NCBI GenBank assembly: GCA_019323665.1 | Contig: JAHWHA010000048.1 | Location: 1 to 7,844 of the forward strand | Source of the DNA: Candidatus Woesearchaeota archaeon | Lineage (GTDB): Archaea; Nanobdellota; Nanobdellia; Woesearchaeales; JAGVZT01 | DNA length: 7,844 nucleotides | Direction: 5' to 3' | Shown: positions 1 through 6,356 of the stretch, piece after piece | Numbering within the stretch: the stretch's first letter is position 1 | Layout: every line of letters starts with the position of its first letter | Notes under the pieces: model-generated | What the model was told of the DNA's origin: nothing | Databases searched by the model: none | What the model saw: only the letters and a program-made list of their open reading frames with translations | Position numbers and translations under genes: made by a program

Positions 1-1
1 A

Positions 2-1438
2 GGACCAGCCCAAGCCATCACCATTGGCATGGATACAAGAAGTGACACAACTCCAGATGAGCAGAGCGCTGTCACATTCCGGGTTTATGTTGATTTTGCC
101 ATAGACGAGCTAGTCCCTGTACAGAACTTAACCTTGACTATTGGCTCTGAATCATGCGTTTTCAACATCTCTGGCGTAGAAATCTCAGGTGATTTATGCA
201 ATGATGTCACAATCACAAAAAACAGGGCAGTTGAATATGGCTCTGGAACTCTATGGGGGTATGGCTCAAATCTCACCTCAGGCAACTACAATTACACCTT
301 TGGTACTGGTTTTGGGTATGGTTATTCAAGCACTTATGTGCATGAGCTTGACTACAATGTGAGCTGGACAACACCAGATGTGGAGTCTGATACTGCATAT
401 GATGTTACACTCGCTGTGAACGCCTATAACACAGGCAGTACCCCAAGAACCTATTCAAAAACAATGTCAAGCTTCTTCACTGTGGAGTATGTTGCTCCAA
501 CAACAACACGTACAAGCAGCGGAGGTGGAGTTACGATCCCAACAACTGCCACAACAATCTCCAACATCCTTGCTGGCAGCTCTGCAACCTTTGATTTGTC
601 CAAATCAAAAACTGGCATCACCAGCATTAAGATTGATGCCAGGTATACCATCCCAAATGCCCAGATCAGGGTGACAGAAGGCATAAAACCATTTGGCGCT
701 TCAGTGGCTATTTCCAGCAACTCAGGCAAGGTTTACAAGTATATTGACATCAAGCCAACTGGGTTTGATAGGGAAGATATTGATGGTATTAAGATCAAGT
801 TTTCTGTTCCTATTACCTGGTTTATTGAAAATGAGCTCAGCCCAAATAGTATTGTGCTTAAGCATTATGTTGACGGAAGATGGGTAAGCCTACCCACAAC
901 TCTTGATGTGTTGGGCATGTCTGAGTATAGTTTCTCTGCTGAGACTGATTGGTTCTCCACATTTGCCATCACTGCAAGGAAGGGCAGTCCAACTCTCACT
1001 GGCCAGACTGTGGGTGTGCCTGACACTATCGATGATATAAGTGAACCAATAAACGAAGTTGTGGATGACGAGGTTATTATTAATCCCCCTGTTAAAACTG
1101 ATTCACTAGCTTCACTTGAGAAAGAGGGCATCAAAATAAGCAAGAAGGCTCTAACCACAGGAGGTTTGATAATATTTCTTGTATTTATAACTGGGGCAAT
1201 TATCTTCATGATGGTGGAGATGTCTCCCAAAAAGCCTAGTAATCGGTTGCGCAAAGTACACCATAAGTCCAGAAAGAAATCTAAGCCTAAAGGCAAGCAT
1301 CCTCTGGATGAGTATGTGGAGCTGGTTAAGAAAAAAGGGTTTGCCAGGCAAGAGGTCAAGCGAAGGCTGGTTGATGAGGGGTGGGATGAGATTACTGTTG
1401 AGCATCATCTCAACAAGCATTATAAGAATATTAAATAG
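2..1438 (+). CDS. Membrane-anchored surface glycoprotein with PGF-pre-PGF-type domain (5' partial)
   Basis: The frame is open to the left edge, so the true start and any signal peptide are missing. The first ATG is at 29, but nine coherent codons precede it and I do not take it as the start. Counting from that ATG, residues 1-155 look like an extracellular beta-rich region with five N-x-S/T sequons (N33, N46, N81, N88, N110) and a Cys pair (C43, C57). A Thr/Ser/Gly-rich linker covers about 156-180. Residues 184-316 match the PGF-pre-PGF pattern: regular I-x-I strands, GKVYKYIDI, a central W and a final FSTFAI. One membrane segment lies at about 375-397, then a Lys/Arg-rich stretch (399-424) and a short helical end (425-465) with a conserved-looking EGW. 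The topology would be type I, with the bulk outside. No PGF-CTERM sorting tail is present. The role is probably surface or cell-envelope; the substrate or partner is unknown. Confidence 0.8.
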   Translation, partial: GPAQAITIGMDTRSDTTPDEQSAVTFRVYVDFAIDELVPVQNLTLTIGSESCVFNISGVEISGDLCNDVTITKNRAVEYGSGTLWGYGSNLTSGNYNYTFGTGFGYGYSSTYVHELDYNVSWTTPDVESDTAYDVTLAVNAYNTGSTPRTYSKTMSSFFTVEYVAPTTTRTSSGGGVTIPTTATTISNILAGSSATFDLSKSKTGITSIKIDARYTIPNAQIRVTEGIKPFGASVAISSNSGKVYKYIDIKPTGFDREDIDGIKIKFSVPITWFIENELSPNSIVLKHYVDGRWVSLPTTLDVLGMSEYSFSAETDWFSTFAITARKGSPTLTGQTVGVPDTIDDISEPINEVVDDEVIINPPVKTDSLASLEKEGIKISKKALTTGGLIIFLVFITGAIIFMMVEMSPKKPSNRLRKVHHKSRKKSKPKGKHPLDEYVELVKKKGFARQEVKRRLVDEGWDEITVEHHLNKHYKNIK

Positions 1439-1441
1439 ACT

Positions 1442-2284
1442 TCAATTTATAAGGTTCTCAATCTCTTTAATTCTTCTGTTGTAGGTAATTGATGTATTGT
1501 ACATTGACCAGAATACTCTTTCAAGCCAGGTAATCCACTGCTTATCGTAAACTTCATAGAATATGCGTGCGTTGCTTGCAAGCTCTCCTTGCCTGTAATC
1601 CTGGAGGTGTTCCTCATTCTTGAATCTGGCGATATTATCATCCATAAGAAAACCTCTGAGAGGCTGCCATCTGTGTCTGATTTCGATAAATTCAGGGTGC
1701 TCAATGAGCAGATGTTCTATCTTTTTTATATTTGAGAGAGATGAAACAGTGACTCTCATCAGAATTTTGACAAACACCTTTTTTTCAACTAGCTCTTCCA
1801 GCACATTAGCAACTGACCTGTTGTTATGCTGCAGGCTTAAGAAGCTCAGGTTGCCAGAAAATACAAAAAGACTGCGCTGCACCTTGTCAAGAAGCTCAAA
1901 TAGCCTTTGGTCTGTAATGCTGGCTTTACTGGAATAATGCTCAAAACTGGATTTTTTCTTTGAGCTATCAACAAACTGGAAAGCATCCATAAAATCAAAC
2001 TGGTTTTTGTGGGTCAAATGCTGGATTTTCTGCATCAAGTTGTCCTTGATGTCGTCACCTAGCTTGGCCTCTCGGGTCTCATAGTATACAATTTTGAGGG
2101 CCGCCTGAGTGCCTTTGCGGAAGGTTTTGATGTTTATAAGGCCTGTTTTATCTTTAATATAGTCCAAATATTTGTCTGTTGTGACCCAGCTTTTGCCAAT
2201 AATTTGGGAGACTGCCTGCACAGTGAGAGGCTCTTTTTTCACTGCCTTAATAATTTTTGCTATATCCTCATCATTGAGTCTCAT
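1442..2284 (-). CDS. Winged-helix transcriptional regulator with TrmB-like PLD-fold C-terminal domain
   Basis: This is a probable cytoplasmic DNA-binding regulator of 280 residues. Residues 3-72 form a winged helix: helices from about 3-15 and 21-45, with the recognition helix near GKSWVTTDKYLDYI, then a wing ending in ALKIVYYE. A polar linker follows. Residues 123-273 resemble the phospholipase-D-like effector domain seen in TrmB-type archaeal regulators (LFVFSGNLSFLS, VKILMRV, EIRHRWQPLRGFLMDD, GEL, WITWLERVFW). The catalytic HxK motif of real PLD enzymes is absent, so this half probably senses a ligand or dimerises. I chose the ATG at 2284 over ones at 2335 and 2323 because the helix begins there and a TATA-like box sits about 27 bases upstream, fitting a leaderless transcript. 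A 13-base dyad just before the ATG suggests self-regulation. It is divergent from the gene at 2421 and its 3' end nearly touches the surface-protein gene. The target genes are unknown. Confidence 0.8.
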   Translation of the reverse strand: MRLNDEDIAKIIKAVKKEPLTVQAVSQIIGKSWVTTDKYLDYIKDKTGLINIKTFRKGTQAALKIVYYETREAKLGDDIKDNLMQKIQHLTHKNQFDFMDAFQFVDSSKKKSSFEHYSSKASITDQRLFELLDKVQRSLFVFSGNLSFLSLQHNNRSVANVLEELVEKKVFVKILMRVTVSSLSNIKKIEHLLIEHPEFIEIRHRWQPLRGFLMDDNIARFKNEEHLQDYRQGELASNARIFYEVYDKQWITWLERVFWSMYNTSITYNRRIKEIENLIN

Positions 2285-2287
2285 GTT

Positions 2288-2300
2288 TAGTAATATACTA
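2288..2300. promoter_or_regulatory. Candidate operator dyad (TAGTA-ATA-TACTA) before the regulator gene
   Basis: A perfect 5+3+5 inverted repeat lies 3 bases before the regulator ATG, between its TATA-like box and the expected transcription start. A repressor bound here would block initiation, so autoregulation is plausible. The site is short and AT-rich, so chance is possible. Confidence 0.3.
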
Positions 2301-2305
2301 TTGAG

Positions 2306-2316
2306 ATTAATAAAAC
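2306..2316 (-). promoter_or_regulatory. TATA-like box for the regulator gene
   Basis: Read on the minus strand this is GTTTTATTAAT, centred about 27 bases before the ATG at 2284. There is no Shine-Dalgarno site before that ATG. Both facts fit archaeal leaderless initiation at the ATG. Confidence 0.45.
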
Positions 2317-2361
2317 TTTGCATAAAATAAAACACTGTTATATTTAATTTAAACTTAACCT

Positions 2362-2390
2362 AAAGTATAATGGAACACATATAATAAATT
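2362..2390 (+). promoter_or_regulatory. Probable promoter region for the 240-residue gene
   Basis: Two TATA-like stretches are present, AAAGTATAATG (near 2362-2372) and ATATAATAAATT (2379-2390). The first would place the transcription start near 2394 and leave room for the leader with its Shine-Dalgarno site; the second would start too close to it. The first is therefore preferred. The divergent regulator gene reads the other way from the same AT-rich region. Confidence 0.35.
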
Positions 2391-2407
2391 AGGATTGTCT
2401 ATGAAGT

Positions 2408-2415
2408 GAGGTGAT
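2408..2415 (+). promoter_or_regulatory. Strong Shine-Dalgarno site GAGGTGAT
   Basis: Eight consecutive bases are complementary to the usual 3' end of archaeal 16S rRNA, five bases before the ATG at 2421. It fixes that start. No other gene in the window has a site of this quality. Confidence 0.75.
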
Positions 2416-2420
2416 GTGAG

Positions 2421-3143
2421 ATGAATTTGAATGGAACCCAATTGTTGGAAGCGGTTGTGGAAGAGATTATGAAAACCAGTGAGGGTGTGCCAGAGTCGAT
2501 GGAACCAGGTTGTTTTGCCAAGCCTGCCAAGGTCTACATGACCACATGGGATGCTTGTGGGCATAACCCAACAACTAATTATCAGATTTATGGAGGGTAT
2601 TCAATTGCCGACCTTGAAGGGATAAAAGTGGCTTTCTGTCTTGGGCATGAGAAAGGTTTTCAGCCAGATACTCATGACCTGGCCTTTGTTATGTTTCCTC
2701 AAAAACCCCTGGGATATGCAATCAAGACGCCATTTTGGCAACATGAGGATATCGCAGCTCATGTGGCAAAACAATTGGAGAGCCGCTATCAGGTAGGTTT
2801 ATCAATAATTACTGCAGATGAGCATGGATTCCTCAAAGTGCCAAGCAAAATATGGCAGCAAAAGTTTCATGAGACTATTGATGATGTACTTAAAGCAGGG
2901 TTTGCGCCTTATATAATCGCAACTGACTATAAGGGAAAAGATGTGACTGGAAATCTCCATGTTCCGGAGAGACCTGTAAAACCTGAAGTGGGAGTGGAAT
3001 ATCAAGATAAGATGAATCACATGTTTGTAGCAGACGATTACTACACCTACCACTATTCAAGAGAGTTCGCACAGTTGCTTGCTGATGTGGTTACCAAACA
3101 GCTGAGTTGGTTTGGCAAGACAGTACAGGAGATGATTGGTTAG
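2421..3143 (+). CDS. Uncharacterised soluble 240-residue protein
   Basis: I do not recognise this protein. The start is secure because of the 8-base Shine-Dalgarno site. It has no signal peptide and no membrane segment, so it is probably cytoplasmic. Visible features are an N-terminal helix (about 5-20), three cysteines (C41, C56, C83), ten histidines, and conserved-looking turns such as DACGHNP (54-60), CLGHEKGFQPDTHD (83-96), TPFWQHED (113-120) and an aromatic-rich DDYYTYHY (215-222). The middle (115-170) looks alpha/beta with amphipathic helices. The His, Cys and Asp content could suit a metal site, but no standard motif is complete. The C-terminus (223-238) is a helix. It stands alone, divergent from the regulator gene, so that regulator could control it. 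Base and codon use look like the neighbours. Confidence 0.75.
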   Translation: MNLNGTQLLEAVVEEIMKTSEGVPESMEPGCFAKPAKVYMTTWDACGHNPTTNYQIYGGYSIADLEGIKVAFCLGHEKGFQPDTHDLAFVMFPQKPLGYAIKTPFWQHEDIAAHVAKQLESRYQVGLSIITADEHGFLKVPSKIWQQKFHETIDDVLKAGFAPYIIATDYKGKDVTGNLHVPERPVKPEVGVEYQDKMNHMFVADDYYTYHYSREFAQLLADVVTKQLSWFGKTVQEMIG

Positions 3144-3236
3144 GAGTCTTATTCCTGCTGTATCTGGCCCCAATTTTCATAGCTCACTAAAAAATGAATT
3201 TGGATACTGAACACACTTCAAGCTCACAGCAAAAAC

Positions 3237-3244
3237 CTTAAAAA
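3237..3244 (+). promoter_or_regulatory. TATA-like box for the transglutaminase-like gene
   Basis: CTTAAAAA is centred about 24-27 bases before the two adjacent ATG codons at 3264 and 3267, with an A-rich stretch just upstream that could serve as a BRE. There is no Shine-Dalgarno site, so a leaderless transcript is likely. Confidence 0.45.
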
Positions 3245-3263
3245 CCTCACTGATTTGACTCAG

Positions 3264-3938
3264 ATGATGGAAGAAAAAGAGGCTGAGCAAGCTGAGTTTG
3301 AAGAGGGCTCATGGAAAAAGCCACTCAAAGCTATTCTGGCGCTTGCTCTTGTGATAATATTGATAATTACATTGGTGCCTTATTACAGCATCAAAGTAAA
3401 TCCTGAGCCCGAGAAGATACCTGCTTTGTATGAGGTGATTCCCCTTAATCTTGAGGTGCAGGGCACGAAGTTCCAGATAAACAACACTTATGACATGCGG
3501 TTGCTTGTTGACCCTGATGACGGCAGGATTAAATACACTGCAAACAGGATTGTGACAAGGGCTTGTGAAAACAGTGATGGGAATAGACTCTGTTATGCAA
3601 AAGCAATCTATTATTTTATGAGGGATAAGTTCAACTATGTTGCTGATCCTTTGGGGGTTGAGTTTGTTGAGCCGCCAATTGAGGCTTTGGCTTCTGGTGG
3701 TGGTGACTGCGAGTCTGGCAGCATTGTGATGGCTTCTTTGATGGAGGCTGTTGGCATTGATGCCCAGCTTGTGTTTGTGCATGGTCATGCTTATGTCCGC
3801 ATCTGGGTTGAGGAGGCTCCTAAAAGATACAAGAACGACAACTGGATTTATCTGGACTGGACTTGTGATGAGTGTGGCTTTGGAGAGATCCCCTGGGAGA
3901 ATTGGGTGAAAGAGCAGTGGGCTGTTGAAGTGCCATAA
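3264..3938 (+). CDS. Membrane-tethered transglutaminase-like domain protein
   Basis: This 224-residue protein has an acidic N-terminus (1-15), a short Lys-rich boundary, one membrane segment (about 21-41) and an outward-facing domain with a transglutaminase-like fold. The papain-type triad is intact: Cys149 in GGGDCESGS, His175 in HGHAYVRIW and Asp198 in IYLDW. The region before it (AKAIYYFMRDKFNYV) is the usual helix that precedes the core. C101 and C110 could form a disulfide, a CDEC pair follows Asp198, and there is one N-glycosylation sequon (NNT). The family includes proteases, amidases and cross-linkers, so the exact reaction is open. A TTG at 3255 could add three residues, but the ATG at 3264 fits the TATA box better. 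It appears to be transcribed alone. An action on cell-surface proteins is inferred from topology. Confidence 0.85.
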   Translation: MMEEKEAEQAEFEEGSWKKPLKAILALALVIILIITLVPYYSIKVNPEPEKIPALYEVIPLNLEVQGTKFQINNTYDMRLLVDPDDGRIKYTANRIVTRACENSDGNRLCYAKAIYYFMRDKFNYVADPLGVEFVEPPIEALASGGGDCESGSIVMASLMEAVGIDAQLVFVHGHAYVRIWVEEAPKRYKNDNWIYLDWTCDECGFGEIPWENWVKEQWAVEVP

Positions 3939-3942
3939 GACA

Positions 3943-3969
3943 TTATTATAATAAGATGCTGAAACAGCA
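3943..3969. promoter_or_regulatory. Two adjacent dyads before the transport-operon promoter
   Basis: A perfect 12-base palindrome TTATTATAATAA (3943-3954) is followed after two bases by TGCTG-AAA-CAGCA (3957-3969). The second ends at the BRE position of the TATA box at 3975. They could be regulator sites or, for the second, a small RNA hairpin at the end of the upstream transcript. Evidence is positional only. Confidence 0.25.
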
Positions 3970-3974
3970 AACTA

Positions 3975-3982
3975 TTTATATA
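3975..3982 (+). promoter_or_regulatory. TATA box (TTTATATA) of the antiporter-exchanger operon
   Basis: This is a consensus archaeal TATA box centred about 26 bases before the ATG at 4004, preceded by a purine-rich BRE-like stretch. With no Shine-Dalgarno site before the ATG, transcription very likely starts at or next to the start codon. Confidence 0.7.
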
Positions 3983-4003
3983 CAAATTTTTTAGAGCAAT
4001 ATT

Positions 4004-5176
4004 ATGCTGGTGGTGGAGAATACTCTGTTTGTGCTTGCAGTCATACTATTTTTCGGGCTAGTCATCCCAGAGTTTTTCAAGCGCTTTCATATTCCACTCA
4101 TATCCTCTGTTATAATCCTCGGCTCAATCCTTGGTCCGAATGGTGTGAGGTATTTTTCATCTACAGAGCCAATTGAGCTTTTTGGGCTGCTTGGTGCCTC
4201 TTTTCTCATGCTTATGGCTGGCTTGGAGATCAAAACAGTCCATTTCCGCCAGTTTGAGCACAAAATTTTGCTCATTGCGTTCATCAATTCTGTTTTTCCA
4301 TTTGTCACAGGCGCCGTGCTTATGACACTTTTTGGTTTTGGGTGGCAGACTTCGCTTATGGTGGGAATCCTCTTCGTCTCAACATCCTTTACCATCATAA
4401 TATCAGTAGCTAATATTATTAAAAAGGAAAGAAACAAGGTGGCCCAGATTTTGCTGGGTGTAGTAATAATTGAAGACATGATAAGCTTGTTTCTTTTTTC
4501 AGTGCTTATGGAAGGCATTAGTCCTCATACTATCTTCCCGTTGCCGATATATATTGGTGTGCTCATTTCCTCAATCATTATCCTGAAGATGTTCCTCCCT
4601 GAAGTGATAGCCTATCTTTTCCAGAGATTTTCAAAGAGTGGTGACAGACAGGAAGACCAGCTAAGGATTGTGCTTTCGCTGCTGCTGTTTACTATTATTT
4701 TCTATGCCGGTCTTGGTGTGCATCCTATAGTTGCCTCCTTTTTGGTTGGCTTGGTGCTTGCAGACCATATCCACTCTGGAAGATTACAGGACAAACTCCA
4801 TACAGTTGGATACGGCCTTTTTGTACCAGTATTCTTTTTCCTTGTTGGAGCTGAGATTAATTTGGGTGTTATAAGGGAGCTTGGCAATTTCAACCTCATG
4901 CTTATCTCTGTGTTTTTTGGAGTATTTGTTTCAAAGCTCTTAAGTGGTTTTTTTGCAGCAAAGGCTGCGGGTTTTTCAAACAAAGACTCGCTTTATGTAG
5001 GGGTTGGCACAACACCAAAACTCACCACAGCTGTTTCCACTGCCTTTGCTCTGGTGTCTTCAAATCTGCTCCATAATTCAGTTTTCACTGCCGTGGTTAT
5101 GTATGTTGTGGTGAGCACCCTGATAGGGCCTTACTTAATTGAAACAATATGGCAAAGAGTTGATGAGAAATGGTAG
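4004..5176 (+). CDS. CPA2/Kef-type monovalent cation:proton antiporter (membrane domain only)
   Basis: This is an integral membrane protein of 390 residues with about 12 hydrophobic segments, the size of the bare Na+/H+ exchanger domain. Family landmarks are ILGPNGV (42-48), LMLMAGLEI (68-76), the unwound crossing helix near STSFT (126-130), the ion-site pair E157-D158 in IIEDMISL, VHPIVASFLVGL (239-250), VPVFFFLVGAEINL (274-287) and GVGTTPKL (333-340). K311 may be the basic residue found in electrogenic relatives. The pair is ED, whereas KefB/C have QD, NapA/NhaA have DD and CPA1 members have ND. There is no C-terminal RCK (TrkA-N) domain, so nucleotide gating as in Kef channels is not expected. 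It would exchange Na+ or K+ for H+ at the cell membrane. It is the first gene of an operon and overlaps the exchanger gene by 7 bases. Confidence 0.88.
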   Translation: MLVVENTLFVLAVILFFGLVIPEFFKRFHIPLISSVIILGSILGPNGVRYFSSTEPIELFGLLGASFLMLMAGLEIKTVHFRQFEHKILLIAFINSVFPFVTGAVLMTLFGFGWQTSLMVGILFVSTSFTIIISVANIIKKERNKVAQILLGVVIIEDMISLFLFSVLMEGISPHTIFPLPIYIGVLISSIIILKMFLPEVIAYLFQRFSKSGDRQEDQLRIVLSLLLFTIIFYAGLGVHPIVASFLVGLVLADHIHSGRLQDKLHTVGYGLFVPVFFFLVGAEINLGVIRELGNFNLMLISVFFGVFVSKLLSGFFAAKAAGFSNKDSLYVGVGTTPKLTTAVSTAFALVSSNLLHNSVFTAVVMYVVVSTLIGPYLIETIWQRVDEKW

Positions 5177-6228
5177 CGTCTGTTATTCTAATATTTGTCT
5201 CTCTGGTGCTTCTGATTAAAGGTTCTGATATATTTGTGGAAAACTCAACAAAGATTGCCAAGAAGCTTGGGGTTTCTGAATTCATCATAGGGTTGACTCT
5301 GGCAGCTTTAGGCACCTCTATTCCTGAATTCGCATCATCCCTCTCATCAAGTATCCAGAACCATCCCGATTTTATTCTCGGCAATATTTTAGGCAGCAAT
5401 ATTACCAATATTGGCCTGGTGATGGGATTGTGTGCATTTATTATGCCTTTTAAGACCAACAAAAGCATGTATGTACGAGATGGCTACGTGCTGATTTTCA
5501 GCACAATGATATTTTTTGTATTTGCATATGATGGAGTTGTAAACCGTATTGAGGCTTTGTCAATGGTGCTAATTTATCTTGTTTACCTCACCTTTTTAAT
5601 CAAAACACGGCATGAGAAAGCCACAAAGCACACATTCCATGAATTCTTGAGCTACTTTTTTGATTTCAAATATCTCACCACCATCAGAAGTAATATTGTC
5701 AGGAAGGCTATAAAAAAGAAAGAGGAAAACAAAACCATTAGGGAAAACAAAATAACATTACTTTTCAAAGAGGGTCTTTATCTTGATATCATTCTACTGG
5801 CATGCTCGATGGTTGCAGTGGTGGTGGGTGCAAGGTATCTTGTTTCTGAGGCTGCTTTGCTGGCAGCAAGCTGGGGGCTCAAAGAGAGTTATATTGGGAT
5901 TAGCCTGTTTGCTATCGGCACGTCACTTCCTGAGCTTATTTTTGGCATAAATGCTGTCAGGCGTGGCCACGGGACCATGATTGCAGGAAATATTATTGGG
6001 AGCAACATCGGCAACCTGATGCTCATTTTTGCTGTTTCCTGTATTGTCACACCAGTAACCATAAGCCATAATGCCCTGGTGTACACCATCCCAATCATGG
6101 GGTTCTTCTCATTAGCCCTTGTTTATGGGGTAAGACAGAAGAGGAAGCTAACAAGGGTGAAGGGTTTGCTTGGTGTACTTGCCTACCTTGTGTTCATTGC
6201 CTGTGCTTTGTTGTATGGGTGGACCTAG
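5170..6228 (+). CDS. CaCA-family Na+/Ca2+ exchanger (YrbG-like)
   Basis: This 352-residue membrane protein shows the two inverted alpha repeats of calcium/cation antiporters. Alpha-1 (42-82) has LAALGTSIPEF and GNILGSNITNIG; alpha-2 (243-284) has FAIGTSLPEL and GNIIGSNIGNL. The ion-coordinating residues of the family appear intact: E53 and E255, with N72, S76, N77 and N274, S278, N279 in the GN-GSN motifs. The cytoplasmic loop between the halves (about 147-200) is rich in Lys, Arg and Glu and makes the protein somewhat longer than bacterial YrbG (about 325). It would exchange Ca2+ for Na+ at the cell membrane, usually exporting Ca2+. It starts inside the end of the antiporter gene, in a different frame, with only a weak ribosome site, so it is probably translationally coupled. 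The shared operon suggests the antiporter maintains the sodium gradient that this protein uses. Confidence 0.9.
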   Translation: MVASVILIFVSLVLLIKGSDIFVENSTKIAKKLGVSEFIIGLTLAALGTSIPEFASSLSSSIQNHPDFILGNILGSNITNIGLVMGLCAFIMPFKTNKSMYVRDGYVLIFSTMIFFVFAYDGVVNRIEALSMVLIYLVYLTFLIKTRHEKATKHTFHEFLSYFFDFKYLTTIRSNIVRKAIKKKEENKTIRENKITLLFKEGLYLDIILLACSMVAVVVGARYLVSEAALLAASWGLKESYIGISLFAIGTSLPELIFGINAVRRGHGTMIAGNIIGSNIGNLMLIFAVSCIVTPVTISHNALVYTIPIMGFFSLALVYGVRQKRKLTRVKGLLGVLAYLVFIACALLYGWT

Positions 6229-6255
6229 TTGGACCAATTGCCTCCCCAGTTTACA

Positions 6256-6263
6256 TTTTTTTT
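6256..6263 (+). terminator. Candidate oligo-T terminator of the transport operon
   Basis: A run of eight T residues lies 28 bases after the exchanger stop codon, with no stable hairpin needed before it. Archaeal RNA polymerase stops at such U-rich tracts, so this is a plausible end of the two-gene transcript. Confidence 0.4.
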
Positions 6264-6313
6264 CGTTGGATCATGTGCAGAATACCAAAAACTCTTAGAT
6301 GTAATTTGGAAAA

Positions 6314-6322
6314 TTATAAATA
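6314..6322 (+). promoter_or_regulatory. TATA box (TTATAAATA) of the ATP-grasp operon
   Basis: The box resembles the archaeal consensus and predicts a start near 6344, about 13 bases before the ATG at 6357. A weaker AT stretch, ATTAATATTA (6327-6336), would put the start at the ATG itself. No Shine-Dalgarno site is present, so a very short or absent leader is likely either way. Confidence 0.5.
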
Positions 6323-6356
6323 CTAGATTAATATTACCTGTTTTTGCAGATGGTTT

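Noticed and set aside
865..1359. A 164-codon open frame on the minus strand inside the surface-protein gene
   Set aside because: It mirrors a well-supported coding region, has no ribosome site or promoter, and its translation shows no family pattern.
2285..2335. N-terminal extension of the regulator to ATGs at 2335 or 2323
   Set aside because: The added residues do not fit the winged-helix domain and would be encoded across the TATA-like box and the dyad.
3142..3156. Small hairpin AGGA/TCCT after the 240-residue gene
   Set aside because: A 4-bp stem without a following T-run is not a credible terminator.
3181..3227. Direct repeat AGCTCAC at 3181-3187 and 3221-3227
   Set aside because: Seven bases in two copies is expected by chance; nothing else is repeated around it.
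3231..3247. Two tandem copies of AAAAACCT overlapping the TATA-like box
   Set aside because: Too short and too A-rich to count as an operator or repeat array; only the TATA role is supported.
3309..3788. A 159-codon open frame on the minus strand inside the transglutaminase-like gene
   Set aside because: The plus-strand frame has an intact catalytic triad; the reverse frame is a shadow without recognisable features.
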